DNA of 64,000 nucleotides from Porphyrobacter sp. TH134 (GCF_002855495.1 NZ_PKRO01000007.1:1-64000); one strand, 5' to 3'. Positions 1 to 14,478 are shown, numbered from the stretch's first letter. Notes: generated by a model not told the origin, from the sequence alone. Translations and numbers: made by a program.

Positions 1-44
1 ATGCTCCCCGCCCCTGAAATCATCGCACGGTCACAACGAGACAC

Positions 45-87
45 CTCGTAACACTGGGTGTCGCCTTAGCTCGTAACACTGGGTGTC
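45..87. repeat. 18-bp direct repeat, two copies
   Basis: The 18-mer CTCGTAACACTGGGTGTC occurs at 45-62 and again, identically, at 70-87, separated by 7 bp (period 25 bp). Each copy contains the short dyad ACAC-TGG-GTGT. The second copy overlaps the GTG start codon of the acetyltransferase gene at 83. It could be an operator bound by a dimer on two helical turns, or a chance local duplication. Confidence 0.6.
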
Positions 88-586
88 CATTGACAATCCG
101 GTGGCGGCGGTCATCCGGCCCTACCGCGCAGGTGACGCAGAGGCGATTGCCGCCCTAACCTTGGCTGCCATCCGTACCACCGCACTAGGGGCCTATTCGC
201 CTGAGCAGGTGGCGGCATGGTCTGCGCGCTACTCGGTGCAACGGTGTCTGGATTCAGCGGCGCGAGGCGACGTAATCCTCGTCGCGGTGGGGCTGGATGA
301 CACGCCGCTTGCCTTTACCATGCTCGAAGCTGGTGGGCATCTCGACATGCTCTATTGTCACCCCGACCACACCGGACAGGGGCTTGGCCTGCGGCTGCTC
401 GAAGCGGCAGAGAAAGCGGCGCGCGCGCAGGGCGTGACGCGGCTGTTCACCGAGGCGAGCGAGCTTGCCCGTCCGGTGTTTGCGCGGGCGGGTTACGCGC
501 TGCTCCAGCGCCGCGATTTCACAATACCTTTTGGCGAGAGCGAGGTTGCGATCCACAATTATGCGATGGAAAAGCAGCTGGCATAA
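83..586 (+). CDS. GNAT family N-acetyltransferase
   Basis: A 167-residue protein filling a single GNAT fold. Acetyl-CoA-binding motif A is seen as HPDHTGQGLGLRLLEAA near residues 93-109, and the C-terminal strand (ARPVFARAGYALLQRRDF) is typical of the family. GNAT enzymes transfer an acetyl group from acetyl-CoA to an amine; the substrate cannot be read from the sequence. The start is a GTG lying inside the second copy of an 18-bp direct repeat. No strong Shine-Dalgarno is visible, so the exact start is uncertain. It stands alone on the plus strand and converges with the greA block. Confidence 0.85.
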   Translation: MSIDNPVAAVIRPYRAGDAEAIAALTLAAIRTTALGAYSPEQVAAWSARYSVQRCLDSAARGDVILVAVGLDDTPLAFTMLEAGGHLDMLYCHPDHTGQGLGLRLLEAAEKAARAQGVTRLFTEASELARPVFARAGYALLQRRDFTIPFGESEVAIHNYAMEKQLA

Positions 587-682
587 CCGGGTCCATGTGT
601 TTCACATGAAACACGGATCTGGCGGGGGCTAAAGGGGGTCTAGAGAGGGCCTATCGGGGTCTAACCCAGTCCCAAAGCCACC

Positions 683-970
683 TCAACGCAGCGCCGCAAA
701 TGCCCCTGCGGCGGCCACCGCCAGCATCGCCATCACCACTCGCGTCCGGCGATCAAAGCGGCGGGATGACCAGCGCTCCTCGTCAAGCCACCATCTGCCC
801 TGCCCGTCGGTCCTGAGCACATCGGCGCCCTTAAGCCGTTCAAAGGCGCGCTGGCGGCTCGGCGTGCCGGGGGCGAAGGGGATAGCGTCGGCCATGCTGA
901 CCGCGCCCGCATCAAGAAAATGCGTTGCCACACGCCGCTCGGCCAGAGGCCTGACGGGCGGCATCCCCAT
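683..970 (-). CDS. Small hypothetical protein with C-terminal membrane segment
   Basis: A 95-residue protein that starts 3 nt after the greA stop codon, so it is very likely the last gene of the car/greA transcription unit. The N-terminal two thirds are soluble and charged (around SRQRAFERLKGADVLRTDGQ and the WWLDEERW segment). The last 18 residues (VVMAMLAVAAAGAFAALR) form one hydrophobic helix ending in Arg, suggesting a tail-anchored inner-membrane protein. I recognise no family. A second ATG two codons downstream (962-964) is an alternative start. Confidence 0.6.
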   Translation of the reverse strand: MGMPPVRPLAERRVATHFLDAGAVSMADAIPFAPGTPSRQRAFERLKGADVLRTDGQGRWWLDEERWSSRRFDRRTRVVMAMLAVAAAGAFAALR

Positions 971-973
971 GCC

Positions 974-1450
974 TCAGATAAACTCGATCTTCTCGACGTG
1001 ATAAAACCGTTCGCCCGACGGCACGGTCACTTCGATATCATCGCCGACCTGCTTGCCGATCAGCGCGCGCGCGAGCGGCGAGCTGTAGGAGATGCGGCCC
1101 TTGTTCGCGTCAGCTTCAGTCTGACCGACGATCTGATAGCGGATCGGCTTGTCGTTTTCGTCAAGCAGCGTCACGGTTGCGCCAAACACGATCCGGTCAC
1201 CCGAAAGTGTCGCGGGATCGATGATCTGCGCGCGGCTGACCATGTGCTCGATCTCGCCGATCATGGCTTCGACCTGGCCCTGACGTTCCTTGGCGGCGTG
1301 GTATTCGGCATTTTCCGAAAGATCGCCATGCGCGCGGGCTTCTTCGATGGCCTCGACGATTTTCGGGCGTTCTTCGCGCAGCACTTTGAGGTCGGCGGTC
1401 AACCGCTCATACCCCTCGGCCAGCATCGGAACCTTTTCCATCGTCGCCAT
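974..1450 (-). CDS. greA: Transcription elongation factor GreA
   Basis: GreA binds the secondary channel of RNA polymerase and stimulates cleavage of backtracked RNA. The 158-residue product has the usual length and order: an N-terminal coiled coil (residues ~5-75) with the acidic tip region [17 protein letters not shown], then the globular C-terminal domain ending [14 protein letters not shown]. The frame is open 15 codons upstream, but the ATG at 1450 gives the family-typical N-terminus MATMEKVPM and is preceded by purine-rich AAAGAAAGAACGAAAAG. It lies about 120 bp downstream of carB on the same strand and may be co-transcribed with it. Confidence 0.97.
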   Translation of the reverse strand: MATMEKVPMLAEGYERLTADLKVLREERPKIVEAIEEARAHGDLSENAEYHAAKERQGQVEAMIGEIEHMVSRAQIIDPATLSGDRIVFGATVTLLDENDKPIRYQIVGQTEADANKGRISYSSPLARALIGKQVGDDIEVTVPSGERFYHVEKIEFI

Positions 1451-1569
1451 CTTTTCGTTCTTTCTTTCTATGCCCCCCGCCCTGCCCCCAAACACTGGAG
1501 CGAAGGCGCCTGCTGCCGTAAACTCATTGCGGCATCAGGCACTTTCGATGTCGGGGGGAAGCGCAGCAA

Positions 1570-4896
<3,327 letters not shown>

Positions 4897-4920
4897 TTAG
4901 GCGGCTTTCGCACTATATAG

Positions 4921-4955
4921 CCCCTTCCCCATGGGGAAGGGGTTGGGGATGGGGG
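4921..4955. repeat. GC-rich palindromic (REP-like) element, copy 1
   Basis: A perfect 10-bp inverted repeat, CCCCTTCCCC-AT-GGGGAAGGGG (4921-4942), is followed by a TTGGGGATGGGGG tail. It ends 7 bp before the ATG of the DUF559 pseudogene. Copy 2, after that gene, has the same orientation and tail. Confidence 0.85.
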
Positions 4956-4962
4956 TTCGAGA

Positions 4963-5313
4963 ATGGCGGAAAAGAAACTGACAGGCCTCGCGCGGAACCT
5001 GCGCAACAATGCGACCGACGCGGAACAGCGCCTGTGGCTGCATCTGAAGGCAAGCCGGTTCGAAGGCGCGAAGTTCACCCGGCAGTTTCCCATCGGCACC
5101 TTCATCGCCGACTTCGCCTGCCGGTCCTTGCGCCTCGCCATCGAGCTCGATGGCGGGTAGCACGCCGACAGCCTGACTGACGCGAACCGCACCCGCATCA
5201 TCGAAGCCCACGGCTACCGCGTAATCCGTTTCTGGAACAACGAGGTCCTGGGCAATATCGACGGCGTGCTGACGGTGATCGCCGAGGAAATCGCAATCGC
5301 GCGCAACCAATAA
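4963..5313 (+). pseudogene. DUF559 (Vsr/MutH-like endonuclease fold) gene, broken by an in-frame amber codon
   Basis: Reading from ATG 4963 gives a typical DUF559 protein: an N-terminal ARNLRNNATDAEQRLWLHL segment, then FIADFACRSLRLAIELDGG. A TAG follows at 5158-5160. The same frame continues with HADSLTDANRTRIIEAHGYR and FWNNEVLGNIDGVL to TAA at 5311-5313, 117 codons in all. The family normally has Gln at the TAG position (LDGGQH), so one CAG-to-TAG change explains the break. DUF559 proteins have a restriction-endonuclease-like fold, but their biological role is not established. The gene is antisense to the car operon and tightly bracketed by same-orientation palindromic repeats, which suggests insertion as a cassette. 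Readthrough or a sequencing error are alternatives to true inactivation. Confidence 0.88.
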
Positions 5314-5314
5314 G

Positions 5315-5347
5315 CCCCTTCCCTTCAGGGAAGGGGTTGGGGATGGG
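5315..5347. repeat. GC-rich palindromic (REP-like) element, copy 2
   Basis: A perfect 10-bp inverted repeat, CCCCTTCCCT-TC-AGGGAAGGGG (5315-5336), is followed by TTGGGGATGGG. It begins 1 bp after the TAA of the DUF559 frame and has the same orientation as copy 1. Confidence 0.85.
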
Positions 5348-5387
5348 TGCTCCACGCCCAATACGAAGCCCTGCCCCCTCACCGCCG

Positions 5388-5422
5388 AGCCCCCATCCCC
5401 AGCCCTTCCCCAAGGGGAAGGG
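5388..5422. repeat. GC-rich palindromic (REP-like) element, copy 3, inverted
   Basis: A 9-bp inverted repeat, CCCTTCCCC-AA-GGGGAAGGG (5403-5422), is preceded by CCCCCATCCCCAG. It has the opposite orientation to copies 1 and 2 and lies about 18 bp beyond the carA stop codon. Copies 2 and 3 face each other, like a paired REP/BIME arrangement. Confidence 0.8.
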
Positions 5423-5440
5423 AGTATGTTGGCCGCGCCA

Positions 5441-6619
5441 TCACAGCCCCCCGACAAACTTCTCGAACAGGTAGAAGCTATCCTGCGGCCCCGGCGAGGC
5501 CTCGGGGTGATACTGCACCGCGAACGCCCGCTTGCCCTTGATCGCGATCCCGCAATTCGTCCCGTCGAACAGCGACACATGTGTCTGCTCCACCCCCTCG
5601 GGCAAGGTCGCCGCATCCACCGCAAAGCCGTGGTTCATCGAGGTGATCTCGACGAGGCCGGTAGTCTCGCCCCAGCCCTCGCCGACGCGCTGGACGGGGT
5701 GGTTCGCGCCGCGGTGGCCCTGGTGCATCTTGATCGTCTTCGCGCCCGCGGCGAGCGCGAGCAGCTGGTGGCCCAGACAGATACCGAACAGCGGAACATC
5801 GGCCTCCAGCAGCGCCGCAATCACCGGCACCGCGTATTCACCCGTCGCCGCCGGATCGCCGGGGCCGTTGCTCAGGAACACGCCGTCAGGAGCCAGCGCC
5901 ATCACCTCGTCAAACGAGGTCTTGGCCGGCACCACCGTCACCCGCGCCCCGGCCTTCACCAGATTGCGGAAGATATTGTCCTTTGCGCCGTAATCGATCG
6001 CGACCACGTGCGGCTTCGCATCAAACGCAGCGCGGCCATACCCCTTGCCCAGCATCCAGTAGCCGCCTTCCCAGCCCTCATGCTTGTCGCGGGTCACGCG
6101 CACTGCGAGGTCCATGCCTTCCAGACCCGCCCATTCTTGCGCGCGTTTCACCAGCGCGGGGATATCGAACTCACCGTCGGGCGCATGGGCAATTACCGCG
6201 TTTGGCGCGCCGGTCTGTCGGATGCGGCGGGTCAGCGCGCGGGTATCGACGCCGCTGAGGCCGATCTTGCCGTTGCGCACCATCCAGTCGGCGAATTTCT
6301 CGATCGAGCGGAAGCTCGAAGGCTCGGTCACATCCTCGCGCACGATGCAACCGACCGCGCCCTCGACCTTGCTCTCCACATCCTCGCCATTGGCGCCGAC
6401 ATTGCCGATATGCGGGAAAGTGAAGGTGACGATCTGCGCGGCGTAGGAGGGATCGGTCATCACCTCCTGATAGCCGGTCATCGCGGTGTTGAAGCACACC
6501 TCGCCCACGGCCGCACCGCTCGCGCCGAAGCCCCGGCCCCACACCACAGTGCCATCGGCCAGAACAAGGCAGCCGGTCGCGCCGGAAGGTTGCGCGCGGA
6601 AAGTTGCGGGGTCGGCCAT
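5441..6619 (-). CDS. carA: Carbamoyl-phosphate synthase small (glutaminase) subunit
   Basis: CarA hydrolyses glutamine and delivers ammonia to CarB. The 392-residue product has the N-terminal CPSase small-chain domain (residues ~15-150), including [17 protein letters not shown] class I glutamine amidotransferase domain follows, with the nucleophile Cys in [15 protein letters not shown] (around residue 280) and the His/Glu pair in [11 protein letters not shown] (around 370). It is the first gene of a leftward car unit and diverges from yqeY across a 140-bp gap holding a good promoter candidate. Confidence 0.98.
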   Translation of the reverse strand: MADPATFRAQPSGATGCLVLADGTVVWGRGFGASGAAVGEVCFNTAMTGYQEVMTDPSYAAQIVTFTFPHIGNVGANGEDVESKVEGAVGCIVREDVTEPSSFRSIEKFADWMVRNGKIGLSGVDTRALTRRIRQTGAPNAVIAHAPDGEFDIPALVKRAQEWAGLEGMDLAVRVTRDKHEGWEGGYWMLGKGYGRAAFDAKPHVVAIDYGAKDNIFRNLVKAGARVTVVPAKTSFDEVMALAPDGVFLSNGPGDPAATGEYAVPVIAALLEADVPLFGICLGHQLLALAAGAKTIKMHQGHRGANHPVQRVGEGWGETTGLVEITSMNHGFAVDAATLPEGVEQTHVSLFDGTNCGIAIKGKRAFAVQYHPEASPGPQDSFYLFEKFVGGL

Positions 6620-6666
6620 GGGGCGCTCCGTTGGATTGTTATGCCAGCGATGTTGCTAAGTTTTGC

Positions 6667-6695
6667 CCGCTAGGCCCATGCACCCCCCGCGTCAA
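6667..6695 (-). promoter_or_regulatory. Predicted promoter of carA
   Basis: On the minus strand, TTGACG (6690-6695) is followed by a 17-bp spacer and TAGCGG (6667-6672). The implied start of transcription is near 6660, about 40 nt upstream of the carA ATG. The same arrangement, TTGAC-N17-TAG, precedes ilvB and tRNA-Glu in this window. Confidence 0.55.
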
Positions 6696-6759
6696 CCTAG
6701 GCGTGGCGACTGATTTGCGTTAGGGGCGCGCGCAACAGCTCAATCCACAGGAAACTCCG

Positions 6760-7212
6760 ATGATCCGTGACGATATCAAGGCCGCCACCATCACTGCGAT
6801 GAAGGCCGGCGAAAAAGACCGCACCGCCGCGCTCCGCCAGATCAGCGCCAAGATCAAGGACCGCGATATCGAGGAACGCACCAGCGCCAAGCCCACGCCG
6901 GACGACGAGTTGGTGGTCAGCGTTCTCCAGAAGATGGCCAAACAGCGCCGCGAATCGATTGAGATGTATGTCAGCGGCGGGCGCGAGGAGCTGGCCGCGG
7001 TCGAACGCGCCGAACTTGCAGTGATCGAGGAGTTCCTGCCGCAAATGCTGAGCGAAGCGGAAACGGCCGCCGCCATCAATGCGATCAAGGCCGAAACCGG
7101 CGCATCAAGCATGAAGGACATGGGCGCCGTCATGGCCGAGCTGAAGGCGCGGCACGGCGCGGTGCTGGATGGCAAGCTGGCGAGCACGCTGGTGAAGGCG
7201 GCACTTTCGTAA
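6760..7212 (+). CDS. GatB/YqeY domain-containing protein
   Basis: A 150-residue stand-alone YqeY-type protein: a helical domain (residues ~1-90, with ALRQISAKIKDRDIEE) and a C-terminal domain (residues ~95-148, ELAVIEEFLPQMLSEAE...SSMKDMGAVMAELKARHG). The latter resembles the tRNA-binding tail of GatB amidotransferase subunits. The family is widespread, commonly sits beside dnaG/rpoD as here, and has no settled function. A role linked to tRNA or translation is inferred from the GatB similarity only. Confidence 0.9.
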   Translation: MIRDDIKAATITAMKAGEKDRTAALRQISAKIKDRDIEERTSAKPTPDDELVVSVLQKMAKQRRESIEMYVSGGREELAAVERAELAVIEEFLPQMLSEAETAAAINAIKAETGASSMKDMGAVMAELKARHGAVLDGKLASTLVKAALS

Positions 7213-7225
7213 CGCACACTCAATT

Positions 7226-7306
7226 CCGTTCGCCCTGAGCCTGCCGAAGGGCCGTCCTTTACCCCGAAGTGAAGTGCGGTGCTTCGACAAGCTCAGCACG
7301 AACGGG
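7226..7306. repeat. Imperfect inverted repeat of the CTGAGCTTGTCGAAG intergenic family
   Basis: The left arm begins CCGTTCGCCCTGAGCCTG at 7226. The right arm (about 7280-7305) reads, in reverse complement, CCGTTCGTGCTGAGCTTG. The arms match at roughly four fifths of positions over about 26 bp. This is a short intergenic palindrome common in sphingomonads, located between yqeY and dnaG. Transcribed, it would form a long stem and may act as a weak terminator or processing site. Confidence 0.75.
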
Positions 7307-7382
7307 TTTGTTTCCACACGGGGTGCACAGACCCTTTGCCGCGCGTCTCGACACGAACGGGGATGAGGGGCAGTAGAGGCCC

Positions 7383-9254
7383 ATGGCCATAACCCCGCAA
7401 TGGAAGGACGAGCTGCGCGCGCGAATCACGCTATCTTCGCTTGTCCAGCGCAGCGTCAAGCTGACCCGCGCGGGGCGGGAATGGAAAGGGTGCTGCCCGT
7501 TCCATGAGGAAAAGACGCCGAGCTTCTACGTCAACGACCAGAAGCAATTCTATCACTGCTTTGGCTGCGGCGCGCATGGTGATGCAATCAGCTGGATGGT
7601 GGACCAACAGGGTCTGCAATTCATGGACGCGGTTAAGGAGCTTGCCGCGGCAGCAGGGATGGAGGTCCCCGCCCCCGATCCGGCCATGGCCAAAAAGGCC
7701 GAGGCGCACGCCAGCCTGATCGACGTGACCGAGGCAGCGCAAAAGTTTTTCGTGACCAGCCTTGCTGGGCCGAGCGGCGGGGCGGCGCGCGAATATTTGC
7801 AGCGGCGCGGGTTTTCGCCGCAGATCATGGCGGAATTCGGTTTTGGGTGGGCGCCCGATGACCGGCAGGCCCTGCCCCGGGCGCTGGCACAATTCGGCGA
7901 AGATATGCTCGAAGGCGCCGGGATGCGCGCCGCCAACGAACAGGGTGAGCGGTACGACCGCTTCCGCGGCCGCGTCATGCTGCCGATCCAGGACGCGCGC
8001 GGGCGCGTGATCGCCTTCGGTGGCCGCATTCTCGACAAGCGCGAGGGCGTCGCCAAGTATCTGAACTCGCCCGATACCGATCTGTTCGACAAGGGGCGCA
8101 CGCTCTACAACCTCCACCGCGCCGCGCCTGCCGCGCGCCAATCGGGCCGCGTGGTGGTGGTCGAAGGCTACATGGACGTGATCGCGCTCGCCAATGCGGG
8201 GATTGCCGATGCGGTCGCTCCGCTGGGCACGGCGCTTACTGAAATGCAGCTCGAACTGCTGTGGCGCATGGTCGATGCGCCGGTGCTGTGTTTCGATGGC
8301 GATGCGGCAGGGCAAAGGGCGGCAATGCGGGCGATGGCGCGGGCGCTGCCGCTGCTCTCGCCGATGCGCTCGCTTGGCATTGTGCGTTTGCCAGCGGGTC
8401 TCGATCCCGATGATCTGATCAAGGCGCAGGGCAAGGCGGCGATGGAGCGGTTGCTGGCCGAGCCTGCCAGCCTGATCGACACGCTCTGGGAGTTTGAGCG
8501 CGATGCCCAGCCCCTTGCCACGCCCGAAGCCAAGGCGGGGCTGAAGGCCCGGCTGATGGCGCATGTCGATACAATTGCCGATGCCGAGATCAAAAGCCTT
8601 TACCGGCGTGAATTGTCCGACCGGTTTTCTGCCTTTGCCTACCCGCCGCGTCCCCCACGGCCTGCGTTTCAACCCGGCCAGCGCTCCGGCCCGGGCAGCG
8701 GGTGGCGCGGCAAGCCAACACCGCCGCCCGGCTTGTCCGAAGGCGCGCGCATGCAGCTGTCGGGATTGATGGCAGGCGGCCAGCGGCAGAGCTTGCTGAC
8801 CGCCGTTCTGGCCGGCCTTGCGCGCTTCCCGCAAGAGATCGCCCGCCATGCCGAGGCGCTCTCCAGCCTCGCCCGGCACAATCCCGATGCCGCCCAATTG
8901 ATCGAATCGCTGTTCGAACTTGCAGAAACGCTTGATTCGTCCGCGCCAAGCGCCATATGCGTCGTTCAAGGCCAACCTGCCCCGCCGGCAGATATCCGCT
9001 ACGCCTTTCTTGATGAAGGCAACGATCCCGGCGCTGCGTGTGAGGAACTGGCTGAAGCTGTGTCGCTGCTGGTCGAACGGCCAGCGCTGGAGGCTGCGCT
9101 TGCGGCCACGATAGCTCGTTTCGACAGCGATCCTGAAGGATCGTTTGCGGAACAAACCAGACTGCGCGCACAGCTCATTGCAGTCGAAGAACGCCTCAAG
9201 GCCTTTGGGCGCCGCAAAGCGGGCGCGCTGGCAACGGGTGAGGATACCGTCTAA
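7383..9254 (+). CDS. dnaG: DNA primase
   Basis: DnaG lays RNA primers for chromosomal replication at the fork. The 623-residue protein has the N-terminal CHC2 zinc finger (GCCPFHEEKTPSF near residue 40, then YHCFGCGAHGD). The catalytic core contains the Toprim motif (VVVVEGYMDVIAL near 260, then CFDGDAAGQRAA near 300). A diverged C-terminal helicase-binding region follows. Length and layout are normal. It precedes rpoD by 82 bp on the same strand, the classic macromolecular-synthesis order without rpsU. Confidence 0.97.
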   Translation: MAITPQWKDELRARITLSSLVQRSVKLTRAGREWKGCCPFHEEKTPSFYVNDQKQFYHCFGCGAHGDAISWMVDQQGLQFMDAVKELAAAAGMEVPAPDPAMAKKAEAHASLIDVTEAAQKFFVTSLAGPSGGAAREYLQRRGFSPQIMAEFGFGWAPDDRQALPRALAQFGEDMLEGAGMRAANEQGERYDRFRGRVMLPIQDARGRVIAFGGRILDKREGVAKYLNSPDTDLFDKGRTLYNLHRAAPAARQSGRVVVVEGYMDVIALANAGIADAVAPLGTALTEMQLELLWRMVDAPVLCFDGDAAGQRAAMRAMARALPLLSPMRSLGIVRLPAGLDPDDLIKAQGKAAMERLLAEPASLIDTLWEFERDAQPLATPEAKAGLKARLMAHVDTIADAEIKSLYRRELSDRFSAFAYPPRPPRPAFQPGQRSGPGSGWRGKPTPPPGLSEGARMQLSGLMAGGQRQSLLTAVLAGLARFPQEIARHAEALSSLARHNPDAAQLIESLFELAETLDSSAPSAICVVQGQPAPPADIRYAFLDEGNDPGAACEELAEAVSLLVERPALEAALAATIARFDSDPEGSFAEQTRLRAQLIAVEERLKAFGRRKAGALATGEDTV

Positions 9255-9336
9255 CCGGCGGGCTTGGGATCAACGGGTGACCGCAGCCGCATTGCGCAAG
9301 ACGGCAGGTCACCGGAACACGGATTGATACGGAAAT

Positions 9337-11367
<2,031 letters not shown>

Positions 11368-11375
11368 GTCAGAGA

Positions 11376-11398
11376 AACCCCGCTCCGGCGGGGTTTTT
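11376..11398 (+). terminator. Rho-independent terminator after rpoD
   Basis: The hairpin AACCCCGC-TCCG-GCGGGGTT runs straight into a T tract, 8 bp after the rpoD stop. It is nearly symmetric and ends at the stop codon of the convergent desaturase gene, so it may stop transcription from both sides. Confidence 0.9.
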
Positions 11399-12552
11399 CA
11401 TGCGCCGCGCCTGAATGGCCACACCAGCTGCGGCGCCCAGCCTTCCGGCGCGCGCTCGCCCGTGATCCCGTAGCCCGCAGGCCAGCGCCCTTCCGGCATG
11501 TGGTACGTCCCGAACCAGAGGTCGATCATCGGCAGATGCACCGCGAAGTTCACGTCGCGCGCTTCGGCCTCCGCACCGTGGTGCCAGTGGTGGAAGCGCG
11601 GCATGGCAACCCAGCGCTCCAGCCACCGCGCGCGCGGCGCGAAGTTTGCGTGGATGAACACCGCCTGGAAACTTACCAGCGCCAGGTAAGCGTAGATTGC
11701 CACCTGATCGAAGCCGAGCACCACCAGCGGCAAGAGCACCAGCCCGCGCGTCACGATCACATCGACCAGATGCAACCGCGATCCCGCCAGCCAGTCCATC
11801 ACCTCGACCGAGTGGTGGACCTTATGGAACCGCCACAGGAACGGGATGGCATGGAACGCCCGGTGGATGCCATATTGCGCCAAGTCCGCCACCAGTACCG
11901 CAAGGGCGAACTGCACGGCCACAGGCAGGCTCTGCACCGCGGTCTGCGCTGATGGGACTGCGAGAGCCTCGCCCATCGCCACCGCTGGCGCCAGCACAGC
12001 AACGCTCATCACCTGCGCCAGCACGTGGCTGGCAAAGAAGTACTGCGTGTCGGTCAGCCAGCCCCGCCGGAACGCGCCTTGCCCGGAACGGAGCGGGAAG
12101 GCTCGCTCAAGCGGCACGAATACCGCCGCCGTGGTCAGCACGCCCAGCACGAACCAGTCGAGGCCGAGATAGACAGCGCTCACCTGCCCGCGCGGGATCT
12201 CCACCCCGCCCGCGCCCAACCCCAGGGCCGCCCCTGCCAGGACAAGTCCAGCTACACCCAGCGCTTTCTTGCGGCGCAAAACCATCGAGACAGCCGCCAG
12301 CGCCATCGCCGCCAACAGGCCGATATCAATCGCAAGCCTCACCCATTCCAGCGGATAATGGCTCCGCAGTTCGGGGAGCGTCAGATATTCGGGAAAGTGC
12401 AGACATAGCACCGCCAGCAGCGCCAGCAGGCCGAGGACGATGCCCAGAACCCCGCTCAGCCACCCCGTGCCCACGTGGCGCGGTCGCCCATCAGCAAAAA
12501 CGCGCGCCAGCCATTGTTCGGCGGTCAGGTGGGGGGCTGGCTGCTTCATCAT
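11398..12552 (-). CDS. Sterol desaturase / fatty acid hydroxylase family membrane protein
   Basis: A 384-residue multi-pass membrane protein with the histidine clusters of the membrane di-iron hydroxylase family: HRAFHAIPFLWRFHKVHHS (HxxxH and HxxHH) near residue 225 and RFHHWHHGAEAE near residue 340. Hydrophobic segments fill residues ~25-160, so there is an extra N-terminal membrane domain beyond the ~250-residue catalytic core. Family members insert oxygen or desaturate C-H bonds in lipids such as sterols, carotenoids or fatty acids; the substrate here is unknown. It converges on rpoD and diverges from rpiB. Confidence 0.85.
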   Translation of the reverse strand: MMKQPAPHLTAEQWLARVFADGRPRHVGTGWLSGVLGIVLGLLALLAVLCLHFPEYLTLPELRSHYPLEWVRLAIDIGLLAAMALAAVSMVLRRKKALGVAGLVLAGAALGLGAGGVEIPRGQVSAVYLGLDWFVLGVLTTAAVFVPLERAFPLRSGQGAFRRGWLTDTQYFFASHVLAQVMSVAVLAPAVAMGEALAVPSAQTAVQSLPVAVQFALAVLVADLAQYGIHRAFHAIPFLWRFHKVHHSVEVMDWLAGSRLHLVDVIVTRGLVLLPLVVLGFDQVAIYAYLALVSFQAVFIHANFAPRARWLERWVAMPRFHHWHHGAEAEARDVNFAVHLPMIDLWFGTYHMPEGRWPAGYGITGERAPEGWAPQLVWPFRRGA

Positions 12553-12665
12553 CTGGCAGGTACCATCAAGGCCCTTTCCGCCCCGTAAAGCAAAACCTGC
12601 GCTGCCGGTCGAAAAGAGACCGCCAAGGGGTGGAGAATCTCGCGTATAGAGACTATGGCAGCGCC

Positions 12666-13145
12666 ATGCGCATCGCCATCGCCTCAGACCACGCCGCCGC
12701 CGAATTGAAGGCTGACCTTGCCGAATGGCTCATCGAAGAAGGTCACGAGGTTGCCGACCTTGGTCCGGAACCGGGCGTCAGCGTCGATTATCCGGATTAC
12801 GGCTATCGTCTGGCGGAAATCATCGCCGAAGGATCGGCCGAATTTGGTGTGGCCCTGTGCGGCAGCGGGATCGGTATCTCGATCAGCGTCAATCGCCACC
12901 CGCAGGTGCGCTGCGCTCTGGTCAGCGAGCCGCTCTCCGCCGCCCTTGCGCGCGAACATAATGACGCCAATTGCATCGCAATGGGCGCGCGTCTCGTAGG
13001 GATCGAGATGGCCAAATCCTGCATCGCCACTTTTCTTGATACCGAATTCGCCGATGCCGGCGATCCGGCGGGACGCCACCAGCGCCGCGTCGCAAAACTT
13101 AGTCGGCCTCCGTTCCTGCCCGATCACATAGAGACCCACCAATGA
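12666..13145 (+). CDS. rpiB: Ribose-5-phosphate isomerase B
   Basis: RpiB interconverts ribose 5-phosphate and ribulose 5-phosphate in the pentose phosphate pathway. The 159-residue protein begins [15 protein letters not shown] and has the phosphate/active-site segments [16 protein letters not shown] and [13 protein letters not shown], matching RpiB/LacAB isomerases. The reading frame is open far upstream, but ATG 12666 fits the family N-terminus. Its stop overlaps the glyA start by 4 nt (ATGA), so the two are translationally coupled. Confidence 0.95.
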   Translation: MRIAIASDHAAAELKADLAEWLIEEGHEVADLGPEPGVSVDYPDYGYRLAEIIAEGSAEFGVALCGSGIGISISVNRHPQVRCALVSEPLSAALAREHNDANCIAMGARLVGIEMAKSCIATFLDTEFADAGDPAGRHQRRVAKLSRPPFLPDHIETHQ

Positions 13146-14467
13146 GCACAGCCCCGATTGATTTCGCCGCCCGTTCAGCCGTTCAGTCTATGGACGGGTT
13201 CTGGCATGATGACCTTGCGCATGCCGATCCCGAAATCGCAGCCGCCGTGGGCAAAGAGCTTGCCCGTCAGCGCGACAAGATCGAGTTGATCGCGTCCGAG
13301 AATATCGCAAGCCGCGCCGTGCTCGAAGCGGCGGGCAGTGTCTTCACCAACAAGTATGCCGAAGGCTACCCGGGCAAGCGTTACTACGGCGGCTGCGACT
13401 ATGCCGATGTGGTCGAAACGCTGGCCATTGAACGCGCCAAGCAGTTGTTCGGCTGCAACTTTGCCAATGTTCAGCCGAACAGCGGCAGCCAGATGAACCA
13501 GGCGGTGTTCCTTGCCCTGCTCAATCCGGGCGACACCTTTATGGGGCTCGACCTGAACTCGGGTGGCCACCTCACCCATGGTTCGCCCGTCAATATGAGC
13601 GGCAAGTGGTTCAACCCGGTTTCCTACGGCGTGAACCGTGAGACCGAGATGGTCGATCTGGACGAAGTCGCCGCCAAGGCCCGGGAACACAAGCCCAAGA
13701 TCATCATCTGCGGCGGCACCGCCTATTCGCGCACCTGGGATTTCCCCGCCTTCCGCGCCATCGCGGACGAAGTGGGCGCAATCCTGCTGTGCGATATGAG
13801 CCATATCTCCGGCCTCGTTGCGGGCGGCGCGCACCCCTCGCCCTTCCCGCACTGCGATATCGTCACATCGACCACCCACAAGAGCTTGCGCGGCCCGCGT
13901 TCGGGCATCATCCTGTGGAATGACGAGAAGTTCACCAAGCCTTTGAACATGGCGGTGTTCCCCGGCCTTCAAGGCGGCCCGCTGATGCACATCGTCGCGG
14001 CCAAGGCGGTCGCTTTCAAGGAAGCGCTCGCGCCCGAATTCAGCGCCTATGCCCACCGGATCGTCGAAAACGCCCGCGCCCTGGCGGTAAGCCTTGAAGA
14101 AAACGGCCTACGTATCGTCAGCGGCGGGACCGACAACCACTCGATGCTGGTCGATCTGACGGCCAAGGATGTGACCGGCAAGGACGCCGAAAAGGGCCTC
14201 GATCGCGCCTGGCTGACCTGCAACAAGAACGGCATCCCCTTCGATACGCGTTCGCCCTTCGTGACCAGCGGCATCCGCTTGGGTACGCCTGCCGGAACCA
14301 CCCGTGGCTTTGGCCCCAGCGAGTTCCGAACGATTGGAAAGCTGATCGCCGAAGTGATTGAAGGGCTGTCCAAAAATGGTCCCGAGGGCGATGCGCAGAT
14401 CGAAGAGAGCGTGCGCCAGCGGGTCAGCGCGCTGTGCGCGGCCTTCCCCGTCTATCCCGGCATGTAA
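13142..14467 (+). CDS. glyA: Serine hydroxymethyltransferase
   Basis: A PLP enzyme converting serine and tetrahydrofolate to glycine and methylene-THF, the main one-carbon source. The 441-residue protein shows [14 protein letters not shown] near the N-terminus, the [15 protein letters not shown] segment, and the PLP-binding lysine in [15 protein letters not shown] (around residue 245). Length is normal. It overlaps rpiB by 4 nt and is followed by a small ORF and nrdR on the same strand. Confidence 0.98.
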   Translation: MSTAPIDFAARSAVQSMDGFWHDDLAHADPEIAAAVGKELARQRDKIELIASENIASRAVLEAAGSVFTNKYAEGYPGKRYYGGCDYADVVETLAIERAKQLFGCNFANVQPNSGSQMNQAVFLALLNPGDTFMGLDLNSGGHLTHGSPVNMSGKWFNPVSYGVNRETEMVDLDEVAAKAREHKPKIIICGGTAYSRTWDFPAFRAIADEVGAILLCDMSHISGLVAGGAHPSPFPHCDIVTSTTHKSLRGPRSGIILWNDEKFTKPLNMAVFPGLQGGPLMHIVAAKAVAFKEALAPEFSAYAHRIVENARALAVSLEENGLRIVSGGTDNHSMLVDLTAKDVTGKDAEKGLDRAWLTCNKNGIPFDTRSPFVTSGIRLGTPAGTTRGFGPSEFRTIGKLIAEVIEGLSKNGPEGDAQIEESVRQRVSALCAAFPVYPGM

Positions 14468-14478
14468 GGAACGATCCG

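Noticed and set aside
9276-9313. GGTGACC/GGTCACC inverted repeat before rpoD as a regulatory site
   Set aside because: The 7-bp arms are 24 bp apart and could arise by chance in GC-rich sequence; no further support seen.
11697-12665. An upstream extension of RpiB of more than 300 residues
   Set aside because: It is Pro/Arg/Ala-rich readthrough antisense to the desaturase gene; the family N-terminus is at 12666.
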